From Hirundichthys speculiger (taxonomy: Eukaryota; Chordata; Actinopteri; Beloniformes; Exocoetidae), in assembly GCA_018398805.1 (NCBI GenBank), contig JAGFBZ010000939.1:540001-604000 (forward strand): a DNA stretch of 64,000 bases, written 5' to 3'. The notes below the pieces were generated by a model. The model worked only from the letters and a program-made list of their open reading frames with translations, did not search any database and was not told where the DNA came from. The translations under genes and the position numbers were made by a program. Positions 1 to 11,131 of this stretch are shown piece after piece. Every line of letters starts with the position of its first letter. Position 1 is the first letter of the stretch.

Positions 1-26
1 AGGTCCTTGCCAATACTCACCCCTAT
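1..26 (-). mobile_element. hAT family A terminal fragment, runs off the window
   Basis: The first 25 bases are the exact reverse complement of the left end (TAGGGGTGAGTATTGGC and on) of the element that starts at 447 and is complete at 61126-61932. Only the terminus is in the window, pointing outward to the left. Confidence 0.7.
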
Positions 27-446
27 CATCTACCCTCTTCCAAAGCCTCCAAACCAAACACATTTCCTCCTCCCCTCCGATAAAATCCCTCTCGCGTCGG
101 GTTCGCTGGCTCTGTATGCTAATGTTGCCCAAAGAGAATTCAACTTTAATACGGCGAGGGGGTGTACCTGCATACCAAGGAGAAATCTGCTTTGACAGCA
201 TTGTCCCGTGAAGATAGCTGTCGACTGGGTTGAGAGCGCAATAACACAAAGAGGTTATTCGCCCTGTGAGGGTTCATTCACAGGAATATTACTGGATCTA
301 CTGCCTCGTGTCAGCGTTTTTCTCCGGTCTCATTAGGACTGAACCTGGATCTGTGAGTGTGCGTGTGTGTGTGTGTGTGTGCGTCGCCACATCTGTGACA
401 TCACACCACCAACTCCTAAATACCAACATGGAGACTCATTTGTGGT
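27..446. other. intronic stretch between two hAT ends, with a (GT)n run
   Basis: No coding or element signature is seen. A GT run lies at about 359-382. The stretch is bounded by two copies of the same hAT end facing inward. Confidence 0.5.
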
Positions 447-795
447 TAGGGGTGAGTATTGGCAAGGACCTAGCAATACGATATGTATCATGACACTTGG
501 GTTACAATACAATATTATCATGATATTATTACAATATTGCGGTATATTGCAATATTTTACCCAGTTAATATTACAATTAAAAGTAGAGATGAAAAATCAA
601 GTTGCTGTATATGTTCATCAGATGATATTGATCATTCAGAGGACAAATTTGCTTTAAAACAACCTATTTATTGTTTATTATTAGTGTTTTTGCACATTTA
701 AATTTTAAACAATTTAAATGCGAACGATTTTACTAAAAAATCAATATTAGGAGCTGAAAAATCGATATTATATTGGGCGGCCGAAAAATTGCGAT
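447..795 (+). mobile_element. hAT family A, left part, 3' truncated
   Basis: It begins TAGGGGTGAGTATTGGC and follows the complete copy at 61126 closely through the GAAAAATCGATATTATATTG segment, then departs near 795, where the AT-rich sequence of another hAT follows. It is non-coding and non-autonomous. Confidence 0.75.
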
Positions 796-1374
796 CACTT
801 TTTAATTTTTTAAATTTTTGATTGACAATTGAAAACGGAAAAAAAAAATGATTCACAGATAATAACGGATTGATAAAGTTACAGAACTTTATCATGGACA
901 TTTTCATTTTAAAGTTCTCCCAGATGGAGGATTCAACAGAAAAAAGGTTATTTGTAACAACTGACAAGTTAAACTCCCCGTTAAAAGTTTCTGCTGTTAC
1001 ATCAGAAATTACCTGTTTTAATGTTATGATTTTGGCTCAGGATTTTTTTGGTAGGCTATTTATTTTTCATTAAAAAACAGAATGACATTAATGCCCTAGC
1101 AGTGGCAATAAGCTTTTTTTTTTTTTTTACATTTATTAAGATGAGATTTACACTAAATATGTGTTACTGACAAGTGCTGATGTTAAAAGTGTTTGAACAA
1201 CAAATATTATGGCACTTTAGTTCATATGGAAGCAGAACATTTAAATAAAAGTGCATTTTACACTACTTTTGAATTCATTATTTGATTTTCTGTATACAAT
1301 GCGATTAATCGCGATTCATCGGGGAAATCATGCGATTAATCGCGATTAAAAATTTTAATCGTCACCCAGCCCTA
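796..1374 (-). mobile_element. hAT-like element with GCGATTAATCGCGATT end
   Basis: The right end reads CGCGATTAAAAATTTTAATC then GTCACCCAGCCCTA. Reversed, this starts TAGGGCTGGGTGACGATT, a typical hAT terminus with subterminal ATTAATCGCG repeats. No matching left end was found; the left side is fused to the family A fragment. Confidence 0.6.
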
Positions 1375-1463
1375 ATTATATAACTGATTATATTACTTCT
1401 AGGTTAGAGCTAGGACACCTCCACGACGGGTCCAGGTGCAAAACAGAGCAGCGGAAGACTCAC

Positions 1464-1617
1464 TGAAGCCATTGAGTCCTGGTTGGAGGTGGAGAACGGG
1501 TCGTCTTTGTGCAGGGTGCTCACTTTGGTGGTGCTCTTGTCGGCGGTGGTGACCGGGCCCATCTCCCTCTGCTGAGTGGAGCTGCTGGCAGTCTCCTTCT
1601 GCTTTTTGGCCAACTTC
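1464..1617 (-). CDS. ptprt: ptprt juxtamembrane exon (154 nt)
   Basis: This exon encodes the start of the cytoplasmic juxtamembrane region of PTPRT. On the minus strand it completes an Arg or Leu codon and reads [20 protein letters not shown], continues [20 protein letters not shown], and ends [11 protein letters not shown]. From recall, mammalian PTPRT has [20 protein letters not shown] followed by a KPTTKL motif, so the match is clear. The fish version seems about two residues longer in the Ser/Gln-rich stretch. The acceptor is TTGATTGACTGTAG. The donor chosen is TCA/GTGAGT, which gives phase 0. This donor is the least certain boundary, because the residues after NQD differ from the mammalian ones. 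The region links the membrane to the first phosphatase domain, whose exons lie beyond position 1. Confidence 0.95.
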
Positions 1618-1806
1618 CTACAGTCAATCAAACACACACACATAGACTTACACATATGCGCAGGACATATGCACGTATACGCACACGTATAAACATATGT
1701 CACAAACCAGAAGATGCAGGCAGGGGGAGGGTCATACAGGGTCGTCACATGCAGTGAATTTAACGCCAAATGGACACGAGGATAATCGGTGTGTTTTCTG
1801 CATCAC

Positions 1807-2640
1807 TATAATTCAGATTCAAAATACTTTATTAATCCCCCAAGGGGGAAATTCAAGTTTCAGTACACCAGGAGAAATCTGGTGTACTAGAGGAGCTGCT
1901 AGTGTCCAGCGCTCCTTTTCATGCCCGGTCCCGTGGTCCGAGTGCTAACTCCTGGTAACCGCCGTTAGCAGTCGTTAAAACAGTTAACAGCCGTTAGAAC
2001 CAGTATATCTCCAAAACGATGACAAGTGAGATATCTCCAGGTCAGAGGAGGAAACACCGATGAACCAGACCATCTCCCCTGGGAAGACCGAGCTCCATTC
2101 AGTCCGGGGAGCGATGGAGCCGACCGTCCCAGAGCCGGGTTCATCATGCGGACCGGACCAGGCCGTTGTCATCTCCCCCGGCGGTGCTGGGCCCCACCAG
2201 GTCACCAGACGGCCCCTGCCAGATCAGCTGACCCATCCGGCGTGTAGACAGCTGGACGGGGGCAGCATGCCGCCGCCGCCGCTACGTTGGGGTCTCCTGT
2301 CCCGGCTCCGCGACGCTGCAGCCCGGATCCAGTGGGGTGGTTGCCGCAGGTAGCAGTTCAGGGCTACTTAGCTTAGCTTAGCTTTCCCGAACCGGCCTCC
2401 AGCGACACCGTCCATGTCCGCGGCAGCAGGTCTCCACCAGCCGCAAGAGGACCGATCCGCCCCCTGCAGACAGTATGTAGACATCCGACCGCAGATCACC
2501 ACAAACCGGGCACAAACTGGAGGGTCCAGCGTTCAACGTCCAGCGTAGCAGAGACAAGTCCCGGAGCAGCAGCGAGAAGCGTCCATGCCAGGCGTCGTCC
2601 GAACAACGTCGCAATAAGTGCAATAATAATGCAATAAGTC
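1807..2640 (-). mobile_element. probable repeat with LINE-like 3' tail and GC-rich body
   Basis: At 1811-1858 the sequence reversed resembles the GGGGGATTAATAAAGTATTT tail found on fish Rex-type retroelements. A short hairpin follows (AGTACACCAG / CTGGTGTACT, about 1861-1890). The next 700 bases are GC-rich and end with a GCAATAAGTGCAATAATAAT motif. The open frames here have no recognisable domain, and the extent is a guess. Confidence 0.4.
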
Positions 2641-3166
2641 TTTATTTTTTATCGATATTATTTGATTGCAGTGTACTTCATTTCCCAGTTTCAGGGTTTC
2701 AAAGTTAGGAAATAATATATAGAGAGATATTTTTGTCGTTGTAGTTGTTTTTTTTTTCTCCAGAGCAGCAAACAGAAAGAAAAGAGAGGTGATAACATTC
2801 AGCAGAGGGGCTGACCGAGTTTCTGTAGAAGACGTGGCGCGTGTTGAGCTGAAATACCTCCGGTTGCGTAGTGACTGCTGATGAGGCATCCCCAGAGTGT
2901 TTCTGTATCCTTGGATTTTTCTTTATTTTTTTTTCCCCCCTCTCCTTTCAATGTTCACGTCACAGCTCCCATCTGTTCACCATTTCATGTCCACTGAGAG
3001 ACCAGATGGCAGAAGTGACAGCGAACCATTACAACCCGACACTGTCCAGGAGGTTCGCCCGAGTCTCCCGAAGCCTCGTCCTCCTCAGAACTGCCCTCAG
3101 AGGTCAGAAACGTCCTACGAACCTGAATGTCCTGGAGGTGATAATTAGAGTTCTTCATCTTCACGT

Positions 3167-3167
3167 A

Positions 3168-3247
<80 letters not shown>

Positions 3248-3248
3248 G
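3167..3248. repeat. (TA)n microsatellite
   Basis: About 80 bases of nearly pure TA directly precede the LINE homology. Confidence 0.95.
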
Positions 3249-3855
3249 TACTTTGTTGAAATTGGTAACTGTGTTGTGTCTCAGACCAAATGGCCATGAC
3301 CTGTGGGGTTCCCCAGGGGTCAATCCTGGGACCTCTATTGTTTATTCTGTACATGCTTCCATTAGGCCAGCTAATACGCAGCTATAATGTGTCGAACCAC
3401 AACTATGCAGATGATACTCAGATCTATGTGTCACTGACAGCAGGAGAACATGGGCCTGTAGATTAATTGTGTCACTGCATCGAACAGATTAGTGTGTGGA
3501 TGCAAAACAACTTTCTCCAGCTAAACTCAGACAAAACTGAAAACATTGTCTGTGGCCCACAGAAACAAAGAGAAAGTGTTATCAGTCACCTTGAGACTTT
3601 CTCTAGAACTTAAAAATCAGGTCAGAAATTTAGGGGTAATATTAGATTCAGACTTGAACTTTAACAGCCACATTAAAGCAATAACATCAGCAGCTTTTTA
3701 CCATCTAAAAACATTGCCAGAATCAATGGAAAAGTGTCTAAACCAGATTTAGAAAGACTAATCCATGTGTTGGTCTCCACCAGGTTAGACTACTGTAACG
3801 GCCTGCTCACTGGGCTCTAAACCAGCTGTAAGACAGCCGCAGTACATTCAGAACA

Positions 3856-5691
3856 CTGCTGCACTGGTCCTGACTAGAACCAGGAGATACGACCGTATTA
3901 GTCCAGTCCTGAGGTCTCTGCACTGGTCCTGTCTAGAACCAGGAGATACGACCGTATTAGGGCCAATTCCAATTCCTCTCTTAACCCTCAATCTCAACCC
4001 TCGCCCTTAACCCTCAATTTTTGGCCCTCAATCTTAACCCTCGAAAGTAAGTGTAAGGGCTATCTTGTGACTTAGAAATGGGACACCCCTCGAGTGCAGT
4101 TACGTCATCAGACTGAAACGTATCAGAGCCTCTGTGTTGTCTCTGTATTTCCTGAAATTACACAGGGGTAACATTGAAAAGAGCGCTGTATATTCTCCAA
4201 ATAATATAAGCAAATAACACAATAGAGGATACATTATTCAGTCCTCCGTCGCTACAGAACAAGGTATACAAGTAACGTGAAGCCGCCTGGGACCGCCGAC
4301 GGGACCCGGACCGCCGACGGGACCCGGACCGCTGACGGGACCGGGACCGCTGACGGGACCGTTACAGCGGAACGGGACCACCGACGAGTACAAGTAACGT
4401 GAAGCCGACCTGGACCGCTGACGGGACCGGGACCGCCACGGACGGCGGACCGGTCCCGTCGGCGGTCTGGGTCGGCTTCACGTTACTTTGTTGTGTAGCG
4501 ATGGAGGACTGAATAATGTACCAGGACCACTGACGAGTACAACGTGAAGCCGACGGGACCACCGGTCCGGCAGAAAACATCGTAAAGTAAAAAAATAAAT
4601 GTTACCCAACAACGATGTTAATCCATGAAAAAAATCTCAAACAAACACAATAAAATGGTTTCGTAACATTTATATCTTTAAGATATACGAAGATACTTAC
4701 ATTTGTAGCTAGCTTCTGGATAGCCCTTACTTCCAAGGGTGGTGTTGGAAAATCTCAATTTTGAGGGCGATGCAGCCCTCAAACTCGTCCCTCAACTTGA
4801 TGTCCCTTAGAATTGGGACACCACTTGCCCTTAGCGGGAGTGCGCATTTTTGAGATTGAGGGTTGAGATTGAGGGTTAAGGGAGGAATTGGAATTCACCC
4901 TTAGTCCAGTCCTGAGGTCTCTGCACTGGTCCTGACTAGAACCAGGAGATATGACCATATTAGTCCAGTCCTGAGGTCTCTGCACTGGTCCTGACTAGAA
5001 CCAGGAGATATGACCATATTAGTCCAGTCCTGAGGTCTCTGCACTGGTCCTGACTAGAACCAGGAGATATGACCATATTAGTCCAGTCCTGAGGTCTCTG
5101 CACTGGTCCTGACTAGAACCAGGAGATACGACCATATTAGTCCAGTCCTGAGGTCTCTGCACCGGTCCTGACTAGAACCAGGAGATACGACCATATTAGT
5201 CCAGTCCTGAGGCCTCTGCACCGGTCCTGACTAGAACCAGGAGATATGACCATATTAGTCCAGTCCTGAGGTCTCTGCACCGGTCCTGACTAGAACCAGG
5301 AGATATGACCATATTAGTCCAGTCCTGAGGTCTCTGCACCGGTCCTGACTAGAACCAGGAGATATGACCATATTAGTCCAGTCCTGAGGTCTCTGCACCG
5401 GTCCTGACTAGAACCAGGAGATATGACCATATTAGTCCAGTCCTGAGGTCTCTGCACTGGTCCTGACTAGAACCAGGAGATACGACCATATTAGTCCAGT
5501 CCTGAGGTCACTGCACTGGTCCTGACTAGAACCAGGAAATACGACCGTATTAGTCCAGTCCTGAGGTCTCTGCACCGGTCCTGACTAGAACCAGGAAATA
5601 CGACAGTATTAGTCCAGTCCTGAGGTCTCTGCACCGGTCCTGACTAGAACCAGGAGATTAGACCATATTAGTCCAGTCCTGAGGTCTCTGG
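3856..5691 (+). repeat. 59-bp minisatellite derived from LINE reverse transcriptase
   Basis: The unit is about 59 bp, with fixed pieces GGTCCTGACTAGAACCAGGA and AGTCCAGTCCTGAGGTCTCT. About 15 copies are present: two before and some thirteen after the H1 insertion at 3960-4900. In an intact L2 ORF this segment would occur once, encoding LVLTRTRR then RISPVLRSL. As 59 is not a multiple of three, the expansion destroys the frame. Units differ by a few substitutions (TAT/TAC GACC, CACTGG/CACCGG). Confidence 0.93.
3960..4900 (+). mobile_element. H1 DNA transposon (PIF/Harbinger-like), complete, 941 bp
   Basis: It starts GGGCCAATTCCAATTCCTC and ends GAGGAATTGGAATTCACCC, with inverted ends of about 45 bp containing repeated CCCTCAATCTCAACCCTC words. 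It is flanked by TTA on both sides, the 3-bp duplication typical of PIF/Harbinger. It has no transposase. Its centre (about 4270-4490) is a GC-rich block with repeats of GACCGCYGACGGGACC and a large inverted repeat beginning and ending with AAGTAACGTGAAGCCG. It interrupts the 59-bp array. Confidence 0.85.
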
Positions 5692-6196
5692 CTTCCTGTC
5701 ACTCAGAGAATAGACTTTAAAACAGCTCTACTTGTGTTCAAGTCTCTTCATGGCCCCAAAGTCCATCTCTGACATGTTAGAGCCATATGAACCAACCTGG
5801 ACTCTGAGAACCTCAGGTAGTGGTCTCCTGCTGGTGTCCAGAGTCAGGACTAAACAAGGTGAAGCTGCATTTCAGTTTTATGCTCCTAAAATCTGGAACA
5901 GTCTTCCAGAAGATGTGAGACAGACCTGAACTCTGACAATGTTCTGATCCAGACTGGAAACAGTTCTGTTTAGATATGAGGATAAAAACTGAAAGGATTT
6001 TATCTGCACTCTTCATTTTAATTAAATGTATTTTTCTTTTAAATTCATTTTTAATTGAAATTTATTAATGATTGTTTCTACACTTGTATGATTTATAGGA
6101 TGACTCCATTTGCCTTCTTATGATTTTATGCATCTGTAAAGCACTTTGAATTGCCTTGTGTACGAATTGTGCTCTACAAATAAACTTGCCTTGCCA

Positions 6197-8508
6197 ATAT
6201 ATATATATATATAAAAAAATCTATCTAGATATGATCTTTATAGATATCTAGATCAGTTATCTGGAGGAGCTAAATCTAGAACCGGGCCGGTAGTGTGAAA
6301 CCAACTGTCCACCTACAGCCCTTCAAGTTTTTTTTTCTTCACATTGACAATTTACTGTATACGTAAAAAGAATAAAAACGAATAAACCCATGTGCACTTG
6401 CAGCAGCAATGCTGGTTTTAAAGCAGTTCAAGATGTTCCAGGAGTTAATTAACACTGCTTAGAATTTACAATTTGTACCTCGTGAAAGAAATTAAATGCT
6501 ATACTTTGGTCTGTTTTGTTTTCCAGTGGGTAGGTTTTTAATTTACGAACAGCAAAAGTAAAACTTCTGAAAGTAGTTTTTTCCACACGCGACCTTGCAG
6601 ATCAACTCTTTGCAGATGAATCCTTCTTTTTAATTAAACGTCTTTTTTTTCTTTCATGCATAACCCTGAATTCTCGCCGACAGAAATATGTTTTATCCAC
6701 TTGCAAACCTGTGAGATGACAAGCACAACGCCGCCTTCGAGAATTTATGCCCTGAAAGCTTCGGGTTCATCTGAGGGTTGCGGTCCACGGCAAGTTTCTT
6801 TAACTTCTAAAGTAGCGATGAGTGGTTTGTTTATGATCGAAGTCATTACGGGCTCCACTAATGTCTGGCTGCAGCTCGCTGTGTGTTTAATTTCATGCAG
6901 CACTGCGGCACTTTATTGGACACTTTATCTTGCTAACAAGGGAGCTGATCTATGACTCGTCTTTTTTCACAAATTATTTTTTACGACTTCTCCGCAACAC
7001 TTCATAGAAAATATCATCCCGTTAATGGGAGGCATAAGAGCCAGTAACCGAGTACATTAATTGTGTTTCCATAGATTTTACGGGCCAAATGGTGCTCAGG
7101 TTTTCTTGACTCTCCGTTTAGCGATCTTCATACTTTCTTATCATCTGTACTATTTACGGTAGATTAGTTGCAACAGAATTTCTTAACTTCCCTCTTTCTC
7201 ATTCACACTCAAGTTCTCGTCGGCTGCTGCGTTGATCCTCGCTCTCCTTCCGCACGCTGAACAGACCGCAGTCAGTTAATCAGGTGCCACATTTACTCAG
7301 ATGGCGTCTGTTATTACAGCCGGCGTGACGTCGGTAGCACGGATTAGCGGCGCGAGCTACTGTTTCATTCAGAAAATAATTACAGTTTAGCTAAAAGGTC
7401 AGGTCTTAAAGGGGCCAGGCTGGCTCACATTTCTTCACTGTGAAAGAACGCGCACAACATCCTGTGATGTTTCCACGATTTTTTCTTGATTTTTTATGAT
7501 ATCATATATTTCTGAAAAATCTGCGAATAACTAAAACCGCAGAACTTAAAGCGTGAATTAACAAGGGATCACTGTATGTGCATTAAGAGCACGCAATGAG
7601 TTTCTGCAGGGGAAACGGTTTCCATCGTGCGCAGCAAACGCAGCATCATCATCCACCTATAACACGGTGATGTGAGAATCCTGCTCCGTCCACAGAAACT
7701 GTAAATTTAGCTCCAGTTGAGTCATTTTCTTATTTTTCTTTAGTCAGAGAAACCTCCTCCAAATCCACCAACACACTTTTTTTTCTACTTGCTTCTAAGT
7801 GCCTAAAATCTCATCACAAATTGCCCACAGAAGGTTGTGTGTGTGTGTGTGCAGGAGCAATGACTTTAACGCCAGAACGTTTGTGTGTTTGGTCTCTGGG
7901 AGCTACTGCATGTGCTGGACAGCCATGTGTGAGCGATGCACGTGTCTGTCGTGCCGGGCTGCTGGTCCACAGCGAGTGGGTGTGTTCCTGGGTGACTTAT
8001 CACGATGTCACCTAATATGCCTTTTACGCCCTTTTTTTTTTTTTTTTGAGAAACTGCTGATTTTTGCACAGTTGTTCAAAAAAAAAAAGGCACAAAAAAA
8101 AATCATATGCAGAAAGAACAACTAAGTTTCTGTCTACACATCCAAGTTTGGAGACTGTGCCAGCACGATGCAGGATAAAATGAGAATGAACCCGCACTCG
8201 GGTTAAAAACCTCCATCCTTTGCTTCCTGCTGAGATCATCCGTGACTCTTAAAAAAAAGCAGTTTTGATTTCCGGTTCAGTTATAAGATGAACTTACATT
8301 TCTAACACTGAGAATGATTTCAAAAGTCAGAAAATATATTTGTTTGATTTTCTGAAGCAGAAGCAAAACTACTGGGTGTAAAACAGCCGTTTCACGTGAA
8401 CGCGCTTTTATCTGGGACATCTGGTTCACCTTCGCCTCCTCGACACCTCCAGGTGTTTTGAGAACGTTCAACATGAGGGTCAAACCCAAGAATCAGTGGA
8501 GAGATATA
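6197..8508. other. intronic sequence, mostly unassigned
   Basis: A short TA run lies at 6197-6213, a (GT)n run near 7836-7851, and poly-T and poly-A runs at 8031-8096. A fragment near 7465-7575 ending AACAAGGGATCACTGTA resembles the end of a dispersed DNA repeat also seen at 11622. No exon or gene is seen. Confidence 0.5.
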
Positions 8509-8715
8509 GGCCCCGATTGTACACCCCCTGCTAGCCACTACCCGCTAGCCGCAAATTGTGGGTTTAGGAACTCTGCTAAGCGCTAATGCTTCCGCTTCCC
8601 TAAAGCCGCTACCCGCTATGCCGACTCCCTTACTCACATTGTAGGTGTGGCAATGGGCGTGTCTTTTGATAGTGGGTTTATGATAGCGGGTAGCAGACCT
8701 GCGGGTGATCAGACC
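8509..8715 (+). mobile_element. H2 (Harbinger-like) left-end fragment
   Basis: It begins GGCCCCGATTGTACACC after ATA and carries the family's subterminal words CTACCCGCTA, TTAGGAACTC and the shared core GGCAATGGGCGTGTCTTTTG. It breaks off at the ATCC tandem array that follows. Confidence 0.75.
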
Positions 8716-8721
8716 AAGTTC

Positions 8722-9101
8722 CCATCCATCTGTCCACCCATCCATCCATCCACCCATCCGCCCAGCCATCTATCCATCCATCCATCCACTGACCCATCCA
8801 TCCATCCATCCACCCACCCATCCATCTATCCATCCACCCATCTGCCCATCCATCCATCTATCCATCCACCCACCCGCCCATCTATCCATCCACCCATCTG
8901 CCCATCCATCCATCCATCCATCCATCCATCCATCCACTCATCCACCCATCCATCCATCTATCCATCCACCCATCTATCCATCCCTCCATCCCCTCCCACC
9001 CACCCACCCACCCATCCATCCATCCATCCATCCATCCATCCATCCATCCATCCATCCATCCATCCATCCATCCATCCATCCACCCATCCATCCATCCATC
9101 C
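8722..9101. repeat. (ATCC)n tetranucleotide array
   Basis: About 380 bases of CATC/CACC tetranucleotides. They produce long artefactual open frames of Pro-Ser-Ile-His on the plus strand and Met-Asp-Gly-Trp on the minus strand. Confidence 0.97.
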
Positions 9102-9857
9102 CTTATCTGGGACTGGACTGAAGTCCCTCAATCAAGGAGATACCGACAGTCCCTAACAATTAAGGGATGTATCCCAAAGGAAATGGATTTGCGCTGAACC
9201 CTCTTTTGGATGACAAAAGTCTGCTAAATCGCCTCTGGAAGGTGTGCAGCAGACATCTTGACGTCAACCCCCCCAACTGAGTCCTTCACCCAGAAGAAGA
9301 AACAGTAAAGAAGCTACTGCAGTACATTATTGATCCCTCCGAGGGGTCGGGAAGCAATAACGGAGAGGTCAGCTGCGAAGAAAGCATCTCCTTTTATCTC
9401 CATCAGTCCGCTGGCTCACAAAATACTGGCAATAATGTGTGTGTGTGTGTGTGAGAGGGAGAGAAATGTACAGATATGAAGTTAAGGCAGCAAGCATATT
9501 AGCCTGTGTGGGTGCGCGGGTGCTTCTGGGAGGAGATGATGAGCTGTACTTGCTCTTGAGTACTAGAGCAATTGAGCAAAGAGGCCAAAAAGAGAAAGAA
9601 AAATGCAGGAAGATTAAAAGCCAGAGATGGAGCAGGAATGTGAACTCTACGACGAGAAACAAGGAAATTGTGGCAGAACAACAACCTGGAAACAAGACAG
9701 AGAACAAATGAATGAAGAGCTCCAAGAACTTTCTCCCATAATAATTTCTGTCCATCAACCTCAACCACACCAGAGCCTGGAAACCTCCGGCGTGATCGAA
9801 GCTTAGAGTCGCCTATTCTTGGCCATCTGACTGTATTTTGACAAAAAGTGAGAGATA
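9102..9857. other. unassigned intron sequence with (GT)n
   Basis: A GT run lies at 9436-9454. The segment near 9335 (ATTATTGATCCCTCCGAGGG) resembles a retroelement tail. Otherwise nothing is recognised. Confidence 0.45.
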
Positions 9858-9863
9858 GGAAAG

Positions 9864-10409
9864 TATGGAGCCCCGTTTGGGTCATAATTCAATGAATAAA
9901 TTAGTCTATTATTATGAAATACAGGCATTTGTTATTATGAAATATTTCCCATTATTATGAAATGCATTGTTTTTCATAAGAATGATTTGTGTGTCAATCA
10001 CAGCAGAGAGGGCGGAGCCATTTATGTGATTGGCTGCTCTTTCATTTAGGCATAAGCAACAGAACAGTGAATATCAATAGTGGGCGAGAGGTGCAATGTA
10101 TATACTCCAGGCTAGTAGGTGCCAGAATGCACCTCAGTTTACAATTAAAAGTTGACATCGACTAAGAAACGTCAAGGTTTCCCGTAGCTCAGTCCAAGCT
10201 GCCATAGCTACAATCGGACTAGGAGCGCACCTTGATGATGCCACGGCCCGCTGCTAACGGGACCTCACGGCCAAAACTAGTCGATGTCAGAGCGTAGAAT
10301 GGAGAAGAATCAGCCAATGAGCGTGCAGGTCAACCACTGGTCCCGCCCAGTGGCAAAATAATAATAGACTAATTTATTCATTGAATTATGACCCAAACGG
10401 GGATCCATA
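9864..10409 (+). mobile_element. DNA transposon with TATGGAGCCCC ends and 6-bp TSD, copy 1
   Basis: The element runs from TATGGAGCCCCGTTTGGG to its inverted end (CCCAAACGGGGATCCATA). The inverted repeats are about 53 bp, including AATTCAATGAATAAATTAGT. GGAAAG flanks both sides exactly. The interior is non-coding and rich in ATTATGAAA and its reverse. It also has a long-range inverted pair GACATCGACT / AGTCGATGTC. A second copy at 61959 has the same architecture and a different 6-bp duplication. The superfamily is unclear. Confidence 0.88.
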
Positions 10410-11131
10410 GGAAAGAGAGGTGAGCCACGAAAAAAAAAACAGGGAAGCCAAATGGAGAAGATGAAGAGATGGAGAAAGAAAGACAAACCGAAAAATTGAG
10501 TAGAAAAATGGTGTGAGGAGAGTGAGGCGGGAGGAACGAGAAACCCGCCGTGTAGACGGACAACGCAGTGATGTCAAGACAAACAGAGGCCAGAGAGCTC
10601 AAAGTTTGGAGACGAGCATCATCCTCCTCAGTCTTCTGCTCCACTTCAGTCGTCCGGCATTAATCCTGCTAATGGCCTCGTTTAAATGACAAATTCCCTG
10701 TATGTTGTAAGTGGCAATGAGTGCGACATAATCCTTCTTTAATGAATGTCACGGCGACTCTTCATTAAGCACTCAGGTTGCCCCACCGGCTGTCGGCGGC
10801 GGCGGAAAAAATCGTAGACTCCTCGGTAACGCCCGCAACATCATCTGGAGGCTGCTTGATGTGTCGATAATGAGCGACGTGCGGGGGGGAGGAAGGGGGA
10901 GGGGGCTGCTCGGCTCATCGTTCCCTAGAGACACGAGACGGGATGAAATGAAGTGAAGCGAAGAAGCAGCGCCTTCGGTGAAGGGAAAGAAAAACTCCTT
11001 TCTTAATTGTTACTCATTTGAAACGAGACTTCGTGAGAACTTGAAGGGCTCATTTCCCAAATGCTGGGTTTGTCGCTTTCTCGCTTGGTCTTTGTAAGAT
11101 GAAGAGGACAAACTTCCCAATGCATTTTTAC
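10410..11131. other. unassigned intron sequence
   Basis: The long open frames on the minus strand here lack domains, signals or splice context. No repeat signature is seen. Confidence 0.4.

Larger units (their letters stand above)
3249..6196 (+). mobile_element. L2/CR1-type LINE, 5'-truncated and rearranged
   Basis: This non-LTR retrotransposon remnant preserves reverse transcriptase motifs. [14 protein letters not shown] is followed by [10 protein letters not shown] (the catalytic YADD box), then LNSDKTE, NLGVILDSDLNFNSHIK, and a C-terminal stretch with LEPYEPTWTL and AAFQFYAPKIWNSLPEDVRQ. The 3' end GTGCTCTACAAATAAACTTG then CCTTGCC is the usual tail of fish L2/Maui elements and runs into a short TA repeat. 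The 5' half, with the endonuclease, is missing. Stops and frame breaks, an internal 59-bp tandem array, and an H1 DNA transposon (3960-4900) make it inactive. Confidence 0.9.

Noticed and set aside
1410..1769. 119-codon minus-strand frame taken as one gene
   Set aside because: Only the central 51 codons are ptprt exon; the N-terminal part is intron before the acceptor and the C-terminal part lies beyond the GTGAGT donor.
2871..3299. 142-codon plus-strand frame
   Set aside because: Its C-terminal part is TA-repeat translation (Ile/Tyr), the rest has no domain.
8647..9156. Open frames of up to 169 codons, Pro-Ser-Ile-His rich, and Met-Asp-Gly-Trp on the other strand
   Set aside because: They are translations of an ATCC tetranucleotide array, not genes.
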